Below, one piece after another: positions 45,188 to 56,069 of a DNA stretch of 64,000 nucleotides; position 1 is the first letter of the stretch, and each line of letters begins with the position of its first letter. Source of the stretch: Thiohalocapsa sp. PB-PSB1 (GTDB taxonomy: Bacteria > Pseudomonadota > Gammaproteobacteria > Chromatiales > Chromatiaceae); NCBI GenBank assembly GCA_016745215.1, contig CP050890.1, forward strand, positions 310,001-374,000. The letters run 5' to 3'. The notes under the pieces were generated by a model. That model did not search any database and was not told the origin of the DNA. It saw nothing but the letters and a program-made list of their open reading frames with translations. Both the position numbers and the translations under genes were made by a program.

Positions 45188-46033
45188 ATGCCCGAAGGCC
45201 CTGAAATCCGTCGCGCCGCGGATCGCATCGCAGCCATCATCGATGGCCAAAAGCTCGCCGAGGTTCGTTTCGGCCTGCCAAGGCTGCGCCGGTTCGAAGA
45301 TGAGCTGACCGGGGCTCGAGTGGCCGGCATCGAGACCCGTGGCAAAGCCCTGCTGATCGCATTTGACTTGGGTCTGACGCTGTATACCCACAACCAGCTC
45401 TACGGAATCTGGTACCTGCGCCGCCGCGGACAACTGCCGAACACCGCCCGCAGCCTGCGAGTAGCCCTGCACACCGAGACCGACAGCGCACTGCTCTACA
45501 GCGCCTCGAACATCGCCGTGCTTGACGCCGACGAACTGCTGCGCTTTCCTTATCTGACTCGCCTTGGTCCGGATTTGCTTGATCCGGCCCTGCACTGGCG
45601 CGATCTGGCCCGCCGGCTGAACGAGCCGGCCTTTCGCAAGCGTAGCCTTGGCGCCCTGTACTTGGACCAGCATTTTCTTGCCGGGCTTGGCAACTACCTA
45701 CGCAGCGAGACCCTGTTCGCGGCCGGACTGCACCCGAAGTACCGTCCCTGCGAACTGGACCTGAAGACCCGTAACCGACTGGCCCGCGCGACGCTGGAGA
45801 TCGGTTGGCGGGCTTACCACAGCGGCGGCATCACCAATCCTCCGGCCCGGGTCGCGGCACTCAAAGCGGCGGGGGAAACGCGTCGGGGCTACCGCTTCGC
45901 GGTGTTCGGCCGCGGTGGGCGGCCTTGCCCCCTCTGCGGAACGATCATTGAGCGGTTGGAGGTGAACGGGCGGCGGCTGTACCGGTGTCCGAACTGCCAG
46001 CCTTACGTCAGTCGCGCTCCCCGCGCTCAATGA
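45188..46033 (+). CDS. nei: Endonuclease VIII (DNA glycosylase/AP lyase)
   Basis: Nei removes oxidised pyrimidines from DNA and cuts the abasic site. The 281-residue product begins MPEGPEIRRAADRI, where Pro2 is the nucleophile and Glu3 the catalytic acid. It shows THNQLYGIWYLRRRGQLPNT, DQHFLAGLGNYLRSETLFAA (H2TH region) and the C-terminal zinc finger CPLC ... CPNC. PEGPEIRR and the lack of the MPELPEVE start favour Nei over Fpg. The 3' end overlaps the convergent folB gene by 26 bp. Confidence 0.92.
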   Translation: MPEGPEIRRAADRIAAIIDGQKLAEVRFGLPRLRRFEDELTGARVAGIETRGKALLIAFDLGLTLYTHNQLYGIWYLRRRGQLPNTARSLRVALHTETDSALLYSASNIAVLDADELLRFPYLTRLGPDLLDPALHWRDLARRLNEPAFRKRSLGALYLDQHFLAGLGNYLRSETLFAAGLHPKYRPCELDLKTRNRLARATLEIGWRAYHSGGITNPPARVAALKAAGETRRGYRFAVFGRGGRPCPLCGTIIERLEVNGRRLYRCPNCQPYVSRAPRAQ

Positions 46034-46370
46034 CAACGCCGACCCCGCGCACATCGTTTAGAACGTCGAGTTTATCGATCCGCAATCTGAGCCAGCTGAC
46101 ACCAAACTCATTGCGGACGATCGCGGCACAGCGGTCCGCGAGCGTCTCCAGTAAGTCAAAACGGGATGCCTCGACAAACTGCCTCAGCCGCCGATGAACA
46201 GCCTCGTAGTCAAGCGCATCTTCGATCCGATCATTGGCAGCAGCCCGGGCGATGTCAGCAGCCATTTCCAGGTCAATAACAATCTGCTGCTTGCTGTTCT
46301 TTTCCCAAGCGTGGACGCCGATCAGGGTCTCTACTCGCATGTGTCGGATAAAAACGATGTCCAATACCAC
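46008..46370 (-). CDS. folB: Dihydroneopterin aldolase
   Basis: FolB converts dihydroneopterin to hydroxymethyldihydropterin in folate synthesis. The 120-residue product has the family length and DIVFIRHMRVETLIGVHAWE, QQIVIDLEMAADIARAAAND, ALDYEAVHRRLRQFVEA and LETLADRCAAIVRNEF. It is convergent with nei (26-bp overlap). Together with folE2 and the pteridine reductase it gives three pterin genes within 6 kb. Confidence 0.94.
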   Translation of the reverse strand: MVLDIVFIRHMRVETLIGVHAWEKNSKQQIVIDLEMAADIARAAANDRIEDALDYEAVHRRLRQFVEASRFDLLETLADRCAAIVRNEFGVSWLRLRIDKLDVLNDVRGVGVVIERGERD

Positions 46371-46411
46371 CCCCTTCAGTGTCTGAGTGATGCCGAAAGC
46401 GGCTCCTAATT

Positions 46412-46569
46412 AGAGCGATTTCTGTAGAAAAATAGACCACCTGGCTTGTCTTCTCGTGCGGCCTCGACGTTGCGGCAACCCGCCCATGGAGCGATCATGG
46501 GCGGGTCGCCGCTGCGCGAAGGCGAACGAGAATCCTGCGCCAGTTGGTCTGTTTCTCTCCGGTAATCGA
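46412..46569. mobile_element. Family A MITE-like element, copy 3 (158 bp, inverted)
   Basis: The left end AGAGCGATTTCTGTAGAAAA and the right end GTTTCTCTCCGGTAATCG mark the element in the opposite orientation. An internal palindrome (CGGCAACCCGCCCATGG ... CCATGGGCGG-like GGGCGGGTCGCCG) is kept. It lies in the 305-bp gap between the divergent folB and plsY genes. Confidence 0.8.
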
Positions 46570-46675
46570 CCAAGGATTGCGGCATGCACCAGCAATACAA
46601 GCCGATCGCCACCAATCGCCACCAATCGCCACATGGGCTTGACCGCGAACGCCGCGGGCAGTCCAATACCGGATT

Positions 46676-47311
46676 ATGAATATGCTGATCCTGATCGACA
46701 TCGCCCTAGTCATCGGCGCCTACGTACTCGGCTCCATCTCCAGTGCCATCCTGGTCTGCCGGCTGATGCGCCTGCCGGACCCGCGTACCCTGGGCTCAAA
46801 CAATCCGGGCGCCACCAATGTGTTGCGCATCGGTGGCGCCAAGGCCAAAACAGCCGCCGCGATCACGCTGTTCGGAGACAGCGCCAAAGGCCTGCTGCCG
46901 ATGCTTGTGGCCCATGCCCTGGATGTCGGACCCTGGACGCTGGCGGCGGTGGGCCTGGCTGCGTTCATCGGTCATTTATATCCAGTTTTTTTCGGCTTTC
47001 GCGGTGGCAAGGGCGTCGCTACCGCGCTTGGGGTGCAGTTCGGCCTGGCTTGGCCCATCGGCGCCTGTGTGGCAGCCGTTTGGTTGTTCGTGGCCAAAGT
47101 ATTAAAGATTTCCTCGGCCTCGGCGCTGGTCTCCATGGCCCTGGCACCCGTGTTTGTTTGGCTGTTTTGGCCGGAACTCGCGCTTTTCTACATGCAATTG
47201 GCAATCACGTTGTTGCTCTTTTATCGACACCGCAGCAATATTCGCAACCTGCTTAGTGGCCGCGAAGGGAAGATCGGCGACGGCGATGTCCCGCCTTCGA
47301 CCCCATCTTGA
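46676..47311 (+). CDS. plsY: Glycerol-3-phosphate acyltransferase
   Basis: PlsY uses acyl-phosphate to acylate glycerol-3-phosphate, the first step of phospholipid synthesis. The 211-residue membrane protein has VLGSISSAILVCRLMRLPDP, the SNNPGATNVLRIGGAKA motif, FIGHLYPVFFGFRGGKGVAT and the final YRHRSNIRNLLSGREGKIG. ATG 46676 or 46682 may be the start. Divergent from folB and convergent with tsaD; a plsY-folB-tsaD neighbourhood is common in gammaproteobacteria. Confidence 0.95.
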   Translation: MNMLILIDIALVIGAYVLGSISSAILVCRLMRLPDPRTLGSNNPGATNVLRIGGAKAKTAAAITLFGDSAKGLLPMLVAHALDVGPWTLAAVGLAAFIGHLYPVFFGFRGGKGVATALGVQFGLAWPIGACVAAVWLFVAKVLKISSASALVSMALAPVFVWLFWPELALFYMQLAITLLLFYRHRSNIRNLLSGREGKIGDGDVPPSTPS

Positions 47312-47350
47312 ACACAAGAAGCAGCCGATCGGGAACCCGCTCCGGGCATT

Positions 47351-47465
47351 GGGCAATTGCCGGAGAGAAACAGACCAACTGGCGCCGGATTGACGTTCGC
47401 CTTCGCGATGTCGAGGCCGGACGAGAAGACAAGCCAGGTGGTCTATTTCTCGACAGAAATCGCCT
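47351..47465. mobile_element. Family A element, internally deleted copy 4 (115 bp)
   Basis: Both ends are intact (GGGCAATTGCCGGAGAGAAA and TTTCTCGACAGAAATCGCCT), but the central CGGCAACCCGCC palindrome is missing: sequence jumps from CGTTCGCCTTCGCGA to TGTCGAGGCCGGACG. It lies between plsY and the tsaD stop. Confidence 0.85.
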
Positions 47466-47472
47466 TACACCT

Positions 47473-48510
47473 TCAGCGCCCTGCATCCAGCGACGGCAGG
47501 CTCTGCATCGGCCAGCGCGGACGCACCGAGAAGGCCAGCGGCTCGGCCTGACCGGCAGCTAAACGCTGATGGCCGGCAAAGGCGATCATGGCACCATTGT
47601 CGGTGCACAGGTGCGGACGCGGATAGAATGCGCGCCCGCCTTCGGCCTGCATCATCTCATCCATGCGCGCCCGTAATCGACGGTTGGCACTGACACCACC
47701 TGCCAGTACCAGTGTGCGCACACCCACCTGACGCACCGCACGCCGACACTTGATCAGCAACGTGTCAACCACGGCCTCCTCGAAGGCACGGGCGACATCC
47801 GCGCGGGTCTGCTCCGGGTCATCCCGCGCTTGCAATTCCTCGCGCAATGCATTCATCGTGTGTGTCTTGAGCCCGCTGAAGCTGAAATCCAGGCCCGGTC
47901 GATCGACCATCGGCCGCGGAAATCGATAGCGATCCGCGACCCCCTGCTCGGCCAATTTTGCCAGCGCCGGCCCGCCCGGGTAGGACAAACCGAGAATTTT
48001 GGCGGTCTTGTCGAAGGCCTCTCCGGCGGCGTCGTCGAGCGACTCGCCAAGCACTCGATACACACCGACAGCGGTCACTTCGACCAGCTGGGTATGGCCG
48101 CCGGAAACCAGCAATGCGACAAACGGAAAGGCCGGCGCCGGATCTTCCAACATCGGCGCCAACAGATGTCCTTCCATATGATGCACACCGATCGCCGGCA
48201 CGCCCCAGGCCCAGGCCAGACTGCGACCGAAGCTGGCTCCAACCAGCAGTGCACCCGCCAATCCGGGACCAGCCGTATAGGCAACACCGCCGATACTGGT
48301 GGCTTCCAGCTCCGCCTCTGCCAACACCTGCCGGATCAGCGGTAACAATTTACGGATATGGTCACGGGAAGCCAATTCCGGCACCACTCCACCATAGCGT
48401 GCATGCAACTCCGTCTGGCTGTAGACCGCCTGAGCCAACAGACCCCGGCCACCTTCGAACACGGCGATACCAGTCTCATCGCAAGAGGTTTCGATGCCGA
48501 GTACGCGCAT
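47473..48510 (-). CDS. tsaD: tRNA N6-threonylcarbamoyladenosine transferase TsaD
   Basis: TsaD transfers the threonylcarbamoyl group to A37 of tRNAs reading ANN codons. The 345-residue product has MRVLGIETSCDETGIAVFEG, the iron/zinc ligands in VHHMEGHLLAPML, VALLVSGGHTQLVEV, GEAFDKTAKILGLSYPGGPA, FSFSGLKTHTMNAL and VLAGGVSANRRLRARM. ATG 48510 is the conserved start; in-frame ATGs upstream at 48618 and 48567 would prepend a non-conserved segment. It is divergent from rpsU, the usual gammaproteobacterial order. Confidence 0.96.
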   Translation of the reverse strand: MRVLGIETSCDETGIAVFEGGRGLLAQAVYSQTELHARYGGVVPELASRDHIRKLLPLIRQVLAEAELEATSIGGVAYTAGPGLAGALLVGASFGRSLAWAWGVPAIGVHHMEGHLLAPMLEDPAPAFPFVALLVSGGHTQLVEVTAVGVYRVLGESLDDAAGEAFDKTAKILGLSYPGGPALAKLAEQGVADRYRFPRPMVDRPGLDFSFSGLKTHTMNALREELQARDDPEQTRADVARAFEEAVVDTLLIKCRRAVRQVGVRTLVLAGGVSANRRLRARMDEMMQAEGGRAFYPRPHLCTDNGAMIAFAGHQRLAAGQAEPLAFSVRPRWPMQSLPSLDAGR

Positions 48511-48715
48511 ACGATCGATCCTCGTCGTAGAAAAAAGATTGATAATACCTTTATGAGGATATTTCATATGAACCTGTTCCACACGAACATACCTCACGAC
48601 TGAAACTTCGTCCGCCATGAGCGTGACATGGCTTGCAACTCTGCTGCAAGCAACCGTACAATGCCGGATTACCCATAACTAAGCCGCCCAGCGGAGAACT
48701 TACTAAGGACTGTCC

Positions 48716-48931
48716 ATGCCCACCGTTCGTGTAAAAGAGAACGAGCCATTCGAAGTCGCCTTACGCCGCTTCAAGCGCTCCTGCGAAAAAGCCGGCGTGC
48801 TCGCCGAAGTACGCCGTCGCGAGTTTTACGAAAAACCCACTGCCGAGCGCAAACGCAAAAAAGCGGCCGCAGTGAAGCGCCATCATAAAAAGATCTCGCG
48901 CGAGGCTCGTCGTTGGGAGCGCCCGTTTTAG
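48716..48931 (+). CDS. rpsU: 30S ribosomal protein S21
   Basis: The 71-residue product is S21, with VRVKENEPFEVALRRFKRSC, EKAGVLAEVRRREFYEKPT and KRHHKKISREARR. The length equals E. coli S21. It opens the macromolecular-synthesis operon rpsU-yqeY-dnaG-rpoD. The stop codon TAG (48929-48931) overlaps the end of a family A element that begins at 48930, so the last codons (WERPF) directly abut inserted DNA. Confidence 0.97.
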   Translation: MPTVRVKENEPFEVALRRFKRSCEKAGVLAEVRRREFYEKPTAERKRKKAAAVKRHHKKISREARRWERPF

Positions 48932-49074
48932 GCGATTGTCGGAGAAAAATAGACCAACTGGCGTCGGATTCTCGTTCGCCTTCGCCAAGCGGCAACCCGC
49001 CCATAGTCGCTCTGGGCAGGTTGGCGCGAAAAAGATGACAAGCCAGATGGTATGTTTCTCAACAGAAATCGCCT
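48930..49074. mobile_element. Family A MITE-like element, copy 5, at the rpsU stop codon
   Basis: Left end AGGCGATTGTCGGAGAAAAA, right end reversed AGGCGATTTCTGTTGAGAAA. The first two bases are the last two of the rpsU stop codon. The central palindrome is degenerate (CGGCAACCCGCCCATAG vs GGGCAGGTTGGCG). As RNA the ends would pair to a long imperfect hairpin between rpsU and yqeY. Confidence 0.85.
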
Positions 49075-49401
49075 TAGGCGCCTCCAAGGCCTGTTCCAAT
49101 CCGTCCTTGCTAATCTGTATTGCCGGTTGCAGGATTGCCGATCGGCACGCCGCGATTGGCGCTCGGCAGCCAAGGTCTTCGCTCGATCCTGAAAAACCCT
49201 CAGCGAAATCCGAGGCTGTTTCCCACTGTAATGCTCGGTGAGAATATCCGCCGAAGTAGGTGCTAAAATCTGTAGCTCGACAAACCTTGAATTGGGTGGG
49301 CTCCACCAACACCCTAGTTGCACTGATTCTATACCACCTCGTGGTTTAGTCCTTCGAACCACGCCTTCCGGTGTGTAAATACTAACTGCCCCGTACTCAC
49401 C
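49075..49401. other. Intergenic stretch between element and yqeY, possible gene remnant
   Basis: On the minus strand there are open segments (for example RFVELQILAPTSADILTEHY), but no start, family match or conserved length, and they run into the mobile element. I see no supported gene. A decayed fragment is possible. Confidence 0.3.
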
Positions 49402-49845
49402 ATGCTGAAGCAACGCTTGCAAGACGACATGAAGGCCGCGATGAAATCGCACGACAAGGAACGTCTCGGCGTCATCCGACTGATCAACGCTGCCATCAAG
49501 CAACGCGAAGTCGACGAGCGCGTCGAGCTCGACGATACACAGGTACTGGCCGTACTCGATAAGATGCTGAAGCAACGCCGTGACTCCATCGCCCAATACG
49601 AGCAGGCAGGCCGCGACGATTTAGCGAATAAAGAGCGCTTCGAAGTCGAGATTTGCCAGCACTATATGCCTACTCCGCTCTCCGAGAGTGAAATCGATGC
49701 TCTGATCGCGGAAGCCATCAGCAACACAGGAGCTACGAGCATGAAAGACATGGGCACAGTCATGGGCCTACTGAAGCCTGCATTGCAGGGGCGTGCGGAC
49801 ATGGGTGCCGTCAGCAAGCTGATCAGGACACGCCTGGCAGGCTGA
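49402..49845 (+). CDS. yqeY: GatB/YqeY-domain protein
   Basis: The 147-residue product has the YqeY pattern: LKQRLQDDMKAAMKSHDKER followed by LGVIRLINAAIKQREVDER, KMLKQRRDSIAQYEQAGRDD and the C-terminal MKDMGTVMGLLKPALQGRAD. The domain is homologous to the tRNA-binding tail of GatB, but its role in stand-alone form is not firmly known. It sits in its usual place between rpsU and dnaG (35 bp before dnaG). Confidence 0.93.
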   Translation: MLKQRLQDDMKAAMKSHDKERLGVIRLINAAIKQREVDERVELDDTQVLAVLDKMLKQRRDSIAQYEQAGRDDLANKERFEVEICQHYMPTPLSESEIDALIAEAISNTGATSMKDMGTVMGLLKPALQGRADMGAVSKLIRTRLAG

Positions 49846-49879
49846 GCGCCAAGCCTCACCCAACGTCGCCGCGCTGCGT

Positions 49880-51607
49880 ATGGCTGGCCTCATCACCGCT
49901 GAATTCAAAGAACGCCTGCTGGCGCGCATCGACATCGTCGATCTGGTCTCCGCACGCGTGGAACTGAAAAAAGTCGGCACACAGTTCAAAGCGCGCTGCC
50001 CATTCCATACCGAGAAGACCCCCTCTTTCTTTGTCACGCCCGAACGCCAGACCTATCACTGCTTCGGCTGTGGCGTTCATGGCAACGCGATCGATTTTCT
50101 CATCGAATATGACCGCCTGGACTTCCGCGAGGCGATCGAAGAACTCGCGCATCAGGCCGGTATACCACTTCCCGAATCCAACCAGAGCCCAGACCAGGGT
50201 CCCGACCTCAAACCCCTGTATGCCATGCTGGAACGCGCGGCGCTGTTGTTTCAGCAGCAACTGCGCGAACACCCTGACGCAGCGCGCGCGCTGGACTATC
50301 TGAAACGCCGCGGTCTCAGCGGCGAGATCGCGCAACGCTTCAGCATCGGCTACGCACCACCAGGCTGGGACTTTCTGCTGCGCAGCCTCGGCGGCAGCAG
50401 CACGGAACAACAACAACTGCTGGATGTCGGTCTGCTCGCCGAGCGTGATGGCCGCCGCTATGACCGCTTCCGCGATCGTATTCTATTTCCAATTCACGAC
50501 CGCCGCGGCCGCGTCATCGGATTCGGCGGTCGCGTGCTTGGTGACGCTGAGCCAAAGTACCTGAACTCGCCGGAAACACCGGTATTCCACAAGGGACGCG
50601 AGCTCTATGGCCTCTATCAGATGCAGCAGGCTCAGCGTCGTCCGTCCCGGGTACTTGTGGTGGAGGGCTATCTGGACGCCATCGCATTGGCCCAGTTCGA
50701 CATCCCCTACGCCGTCGCCACACTTGGCACCGCAACGACCCCTGAACACATCAAACGTTTATTACGCGTCGCGCCGGAGCTGGTATTTTGTTTCGATGGT
50801 GACCGCGCTGGTCGCAAGGCGGCCTGGAAAGCCTTGCAAACCGCATTGCCGCTGGCATCCGGCAATCAGCCGATCCGCTTTCTCTTCCTGCCCGATGGTG
50901 AAGACCCCGACACCCTGGTGCGCAAGGAGGGCCGCAACGCCTTCGAGCAACGCCTCACCGCGGCCACTTTGCTGTCCGACTACCTATTTGAACATCTGAG
51001 CGCCGAGATCGACCTTGCCAGTGCCGAGGGTCGCGCCAAGCTCGACGCCGAGGCGCGTGGCTTGATACAGACCATGCCCGCCAATACCTTCCGCGGTCTG
51101 CTGGAGAAACGTCTGATCGAACAAGTTGGTTTCGGCACTCGGCCGCGGATGCAGCAAAGAGTATCGACAGCCGCAGGCGCAGGCGCACTCGTGCTCACGC
51201 CGATCCGCCTCGCCCTGGCTCTGCTGTTGGACCAACCCTCGCTGGCTCAGCATGTCGTCGACCAACCGGCTGATTGGAAGGATCTGGACAGTTCTGGCGT
51301 GACGGTGCTGTGCGAGCTGGTCGACAAAGCCCTTGCCGATCCGCACATCAGCTCAGCGGCCCTATGCGAGCACTGGCGCGATCATCAATATGGGGCGATC
51401 CTTCACCGCCTCTCGGATTCCAGGCTCATTGCCCATATTCCCGCACAAGGGCGAGAAGCGGAGTTTATCGACATCTTAACCAGAATGAACCACGAGGCTC
51501 GGCGTGAACAGCGCTCACGCATGCTCCAAAACATCAAGTTCACAAGCTCCACCGATACGCCCGCGGAACAGACGACGCCAAAGGCGCCGCAGCAAGGATT
51601 TCGTTAG
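49880..51607 (+). CDS. dnaG: DNA primase
   Basis: DnaG makes RNA primers for replication and binds DnaB through its C-terminus. The 575-residue product has the N-terminal zinc finger CPFH ... CFGC (residues 40-64), FIEYDRLDFREAIEEL-like IEYDRLDFREAIEELAHQAG, the RNA-polymerase domain with FPIHDRRGRVIGFGGRVLGD, the Toprim motif VVEGYLDAIAL and FCFDGDRAGRKAAWKAL, and a helicase-binding tail. The stop TAG (51605-51607) coincides with the start of another family A element at 51606. Confidence 0.96.
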   Translation: MAGLITAEFKERLLARIDIVDLVSARVELKKVGTQFKARCPFHTEKTPSFFVTPERQTYHCFGCGVHGNAIDFLIEYDRLDFREAIEELAHQAGIPLPESNQSPDQGPDLKPLYAMLERAALLFQQQLREHPDAARALDYLKRRGLSGEIAQRFSIGYAPPGWDFLLRSLGGSSTEQQQLLDVGLLAERDGRRYDRFRDRILFPIHDRRGRVIGFGGRVLGDAEPKYLNSPETPVFHKGRELYGLYQMQQAQRRPSRVLVVEGYLDAIALAQFDIPYAVATLGTATTPEHIKRLLRVAPELVFCFDGDRAGRKAAWKALQTALPLASGNQPIRFLFLPDGEDPDTLVRKEGRNAFEQRLTAATLLSDYLFEHLSAEIDLASAEGRAKLDAEARGLIQTMPANTFRGLLEKRLIEQVGFGTRPRMQQRVSTAAGAGALVLTPIRLALALLLDQPSLAQHVVDQPADWKDLDSSGVTVLCELVDKALADPHISSAALCEHWRDHQYGAILHRLSDSRLIAHIPAQGREAEFIDILTRMNHEARREQRSRMLQNIKFTSSTDTPAEQTTPKAPQQGFR

Positions 51608-51765
51608 GCGATTGCCGGAGAGAAACAGACTAACTGGCGCCGGGTTTTCGCTCGCCTTCGCGAAGCGGCAACCCGCCCATGCCCACTCTATAGGCGGGTT
51701 GCCGCAACGTCGATGCCGGACAAGAAGGCAAACCAGGTGGTCTGTTTTCCGACCGAAATCGCCCT
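51606..51765. mobile_element. Family A MITE-like element, copy 6, at the dnaG stop codon
   Basis: This is the best-preserved copy: left end AGGCGATTGCCGGAGAGAAA, right end reversed GGGCGATTTCGGTCGGAAAA. The inner palindrome is perfect over 13 bp (GCGGCAACCCGCC 51665-51677 with GGCGGGTTGCCGC 51693-51705). It starts inside the dnaG stop codon and ends about 118 bp before rpoD. Confidence 0.9.
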
Positions 51766-51882
51766 AATCCAAGTTGGAGCCTCTCCGGATAGACAGACGG
51801 GGAACCTTCTGCTATTTTGGAAAGTTAACTTCCTCCCCCATATCTTTAAACTTTATACGCCGTTCTCTCAGCAGGTATCCGC

Positions 51883-53706
<1,824 letters not shown>

Positions 53707-53795
53707 CAGGTCATCGCCCGAGACGATGCTAAAGACAAAATGATCACCCAGCCCACCACCAAGCCCACCAACTAGTCTACAATCTGCGACCCCCC

Positions 53796-53871
<76 letters not shown>

Positions 53872-54568
53872 ATTCCATCAATCAGTCCTGATCACTACCG
53901 GGTTGCTGAGCACTTGCATCCATGGACCCAGGTGCTGGACCGATGCGCAAGCGCGATTGCGGTTGCTTCTGGACAAGGCAGCTCCTGGAAAATAGGTTAC
54001 CAGTTCCACGCAGCCGCCGATGGACTCACAACCGGATACTCGATTAAACCCGCATTGCGCTGAAAGCATTGCTCGATTGCCTCGCGAGCTTGCTTCGCCG
54101 GAGATACCCCTTTCTCATAGGCACGGCCCAAACAGGTGAATTGCTGGCGTGATTCCTTTCCCTGTCATGCTACCGGGCTTTCCGCTGCAAGACGAGGTGC
54201 AATCCCGGCAAAGCTTCACGACCCGGGGCAAATGCACTGCTGGAGCGCAAAGCTACCTGCGGGCGCGGCGACTACTTCGACCATGACATCCCCGACGATG
54301 CGCACCTCGCGGCCGTCCTAAGCTGCATCGGGCCACTGGGAGCGCCGGCTTTCCAGCCGGCCACTGGGAGCAAGTGCTCGATCAGCTCCGCACTCCGATC
54401 CAGTGGCTGCTGAACGCGCATGCACATTTCCACATCCTGAACGGCCCGCCGAACCAGAGCCTCAGCCGTTTACAGGTTTGCAGCGGTTCTTTGGGAGCAA
54501 CATCCCCCCGAAGGTTGAGTATAATGACCGCCGCTGAAAGCCAGTCCTAGAAGCCCTTATGAACCGCG
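53872..54568. other. Non-coding or decayed stretch between tRNA-Ile2 and the TAXI gene
   Basis: Almost 700 bp without a convincing gene. A minus-strand open segment ends at 53878 (LGPWMQVLSNPVVIRTD), and other short open pieces appear on both strands around 54106-54320 and 54380-54540, but none has a recognisable family or start. The impression is of degraded coding DNA inserted after the tRNA. No integrase or tRNA 3'-end duplication was seen. Confidence 0.4.
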
Positions 54569-55894
54569 ATGTCTTCTGAAGCCTCTCCCGATAAACCCCG
54601 CAGAACCCGCCGCCTCGATCTTTGGGGTCTCTATGGCGGCAGTGCCCTGCTGGTGCTGTTGGTCACGCTGGTCGCACTGCAATTCGTGCAGCCGGCGCCG
54701 CCGCGACAGATCAGCATCGCCGCCGGGGCGAAGGACGGGGCCTATTATCGCTACGCCCAGCGTTATGCGGCAATCCTGGCGCGCAGCGGGATCGAGCTCA
54801 GAGTGCTGGAAACCAACGGTTCGGTGGACAACCTGAAGCGCCTGCTGGCGCCAGAGGACGCGCCTGAACTGGCGCTGGTGCAGGGCGGGATCGCAACCGA
54901 CGAGCAAAAAGACGCTCTGATGGGCCTCGGCAGTATGTTCTACGAACCGGTCTGGCTGCTGGCGCCGCAAGGCGAGCACCAAGGTCCGTTAAATCAGCTG
55001 CGCGGCAAGCGTATCGGCATCGGTCCACCGGACAGCGGCACCCAATTCCTGGCATTGCGGATGCTCTCGCGCAGCGGGATCAGCAAGAGTAACAACGATT
55101 TTTCCAGCACCGACATGACCGCCGCCGCGGATCAGCTGCAAGCCGGCGAGTTGGATTTGCTGTTTCTGGTCAGCGCAACGGACGCTCCGCTGCTGCGCAG
55201 GCTGACCGCCGATCAGCGCATCCGCGTGCGTGAGCTGCCCCACGCCGTTGCCTATGCTCGCATCGACCCCTCGCTGACCCCTCTGACGCTGCCCGCCGGG
55301 GTGCTGGATCTGGCGCGCGGGGTGCCGCGCGCTGATGTATCGATGGTGGCGGCCACCGCAAACCTGGTGGCGCATCCGGATATTCATCCAGCCCTGGTGG
55401 ATCTGTTGCTCGCGGCAGCGGCGGAGGTGCATGGTCAGAGCGGCCTGTTCGCCGATCCAGGAACCTTTCCAAGCCCGCTGCACAGCGATTTTCCGCTCAG
55501 CAGCGACGCCGTCCGCCACTACAAGAACGGCCCGCCATTCCTGCAGCGCTATCTGCCATTCTGGGCGGCGACCTGGATCGATCGCACCAAGGTGATGATC
55601 GTGCCGCTGCTGGCGCTGTTGCTGCCGCTGATCAAAGTGCTGCCGCCGGCCTATGCCTGGCGTATCCGCCGGCGCATCATCCGCTGGTACGTGGCCCTGC
55701 GGCGAATTGATCTGGAGCTGGAGACCGGCGCGCGCGGCGCGCACGATCTGGCCAAACTCGGGGAGCGCCTGGAGCAGATCCAGCGCGAAGTCGCCCAGGT
55801 GGACGTGCCGCTGTCCTATACCGACCAGCTCTACAACCTGCGGCTGCATATCCAGGCCCTGGAGAATCGGTTGGCGAGTCTCGAAGGTGATTGA
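54569..55894 (+). CDS. TAXI-family TRAP solute-binding protein, membrane-anchored
   Basis: The 441-residue product has an N-terminal membrane anchor (YGGSALLVLLVTLVALQFV), a TAXI-type binding domain beginning QISIAAGAKDGAYYRYAQRY with RVLETNGSVDNLKRL and LALVQGGIATDEQ, a second hydrophobic segment near residue 350 (VMIVPLLALLLPLIKVLPPA) and a C-terminal coiled-coil region (KLGERLEQIQREVAQVDVPL). The membrane anchors at both ends differ from ordinary soluble TAXI proteins and make it more likely a tethered sensor or binding protein. No TRAP permease is adjacent, so the ligand is unknown. Confidence 0.85.
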   Translation: MSSEASPDKPRRTRRLDLWGLYGGSALLVLLVTLVALQFVQPAPPRQISIAAGAKDGAYYRYAQRYAAILARSGIELRVLETNGSVDNLKRLLAPEDAPELALVQGGIATDEQKDALMGLGSMFYEPVWLLAPQGEHQGPLNQLRGKRIGIGPPDSGTQFLALRMLSRSGISKSNNDFSSTDMTAAADQLQAGELDLLFLVSATDAPLLRRLTADQRIRVRELPHAVAYARIDPSLTPLTLPAGVLDLARGVPRADVSMVAATANLVAHPDIHPALVDLLLAAAAEVHGQSGLFADPGTFPSPLHSDFPLSSDAVRHYKNGPPFLQRYLPFWAATWIDRTKVMIVPLLALLLPLIKVLPPAYAWRIRRRIIRWYVALRRIDLELETGARGAHDLAKLGERLEQIQREVAQVDVPLSYTDQLYNLRLHIQALENRLASLEGD

Positions 55895-56069
55895 GCCGTA
55901 CACGACCATACATTGGTAATAGCGATCATCACCGCCAGCTCAGCCCTATTCACCCTAATAAAGCATGCCGTCCGCGCGCATTGTCCTTGCAAGCCAGATC
56001 AGCTCATCTATGTCTAGCATGCCGGCTCGCTGCACGCGCTGATCCCCAGGCCGGTCTCGGAGCAAGCCA

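Noticed and set aside
48928..49596. A 222-codon minus-strand frame between rpsU and yqeY
   Set aside because: It crosses a family A element and the beginning of yqeY; no start, family or composition supports a gene.
51770..51882. Heat-shock (sigma-32) promoter of rpoD, suggested by CCCCCATATCT
   Set aside because: A -10-like motif exists, but no CTTGAA-like -35 lies at the proper distance.
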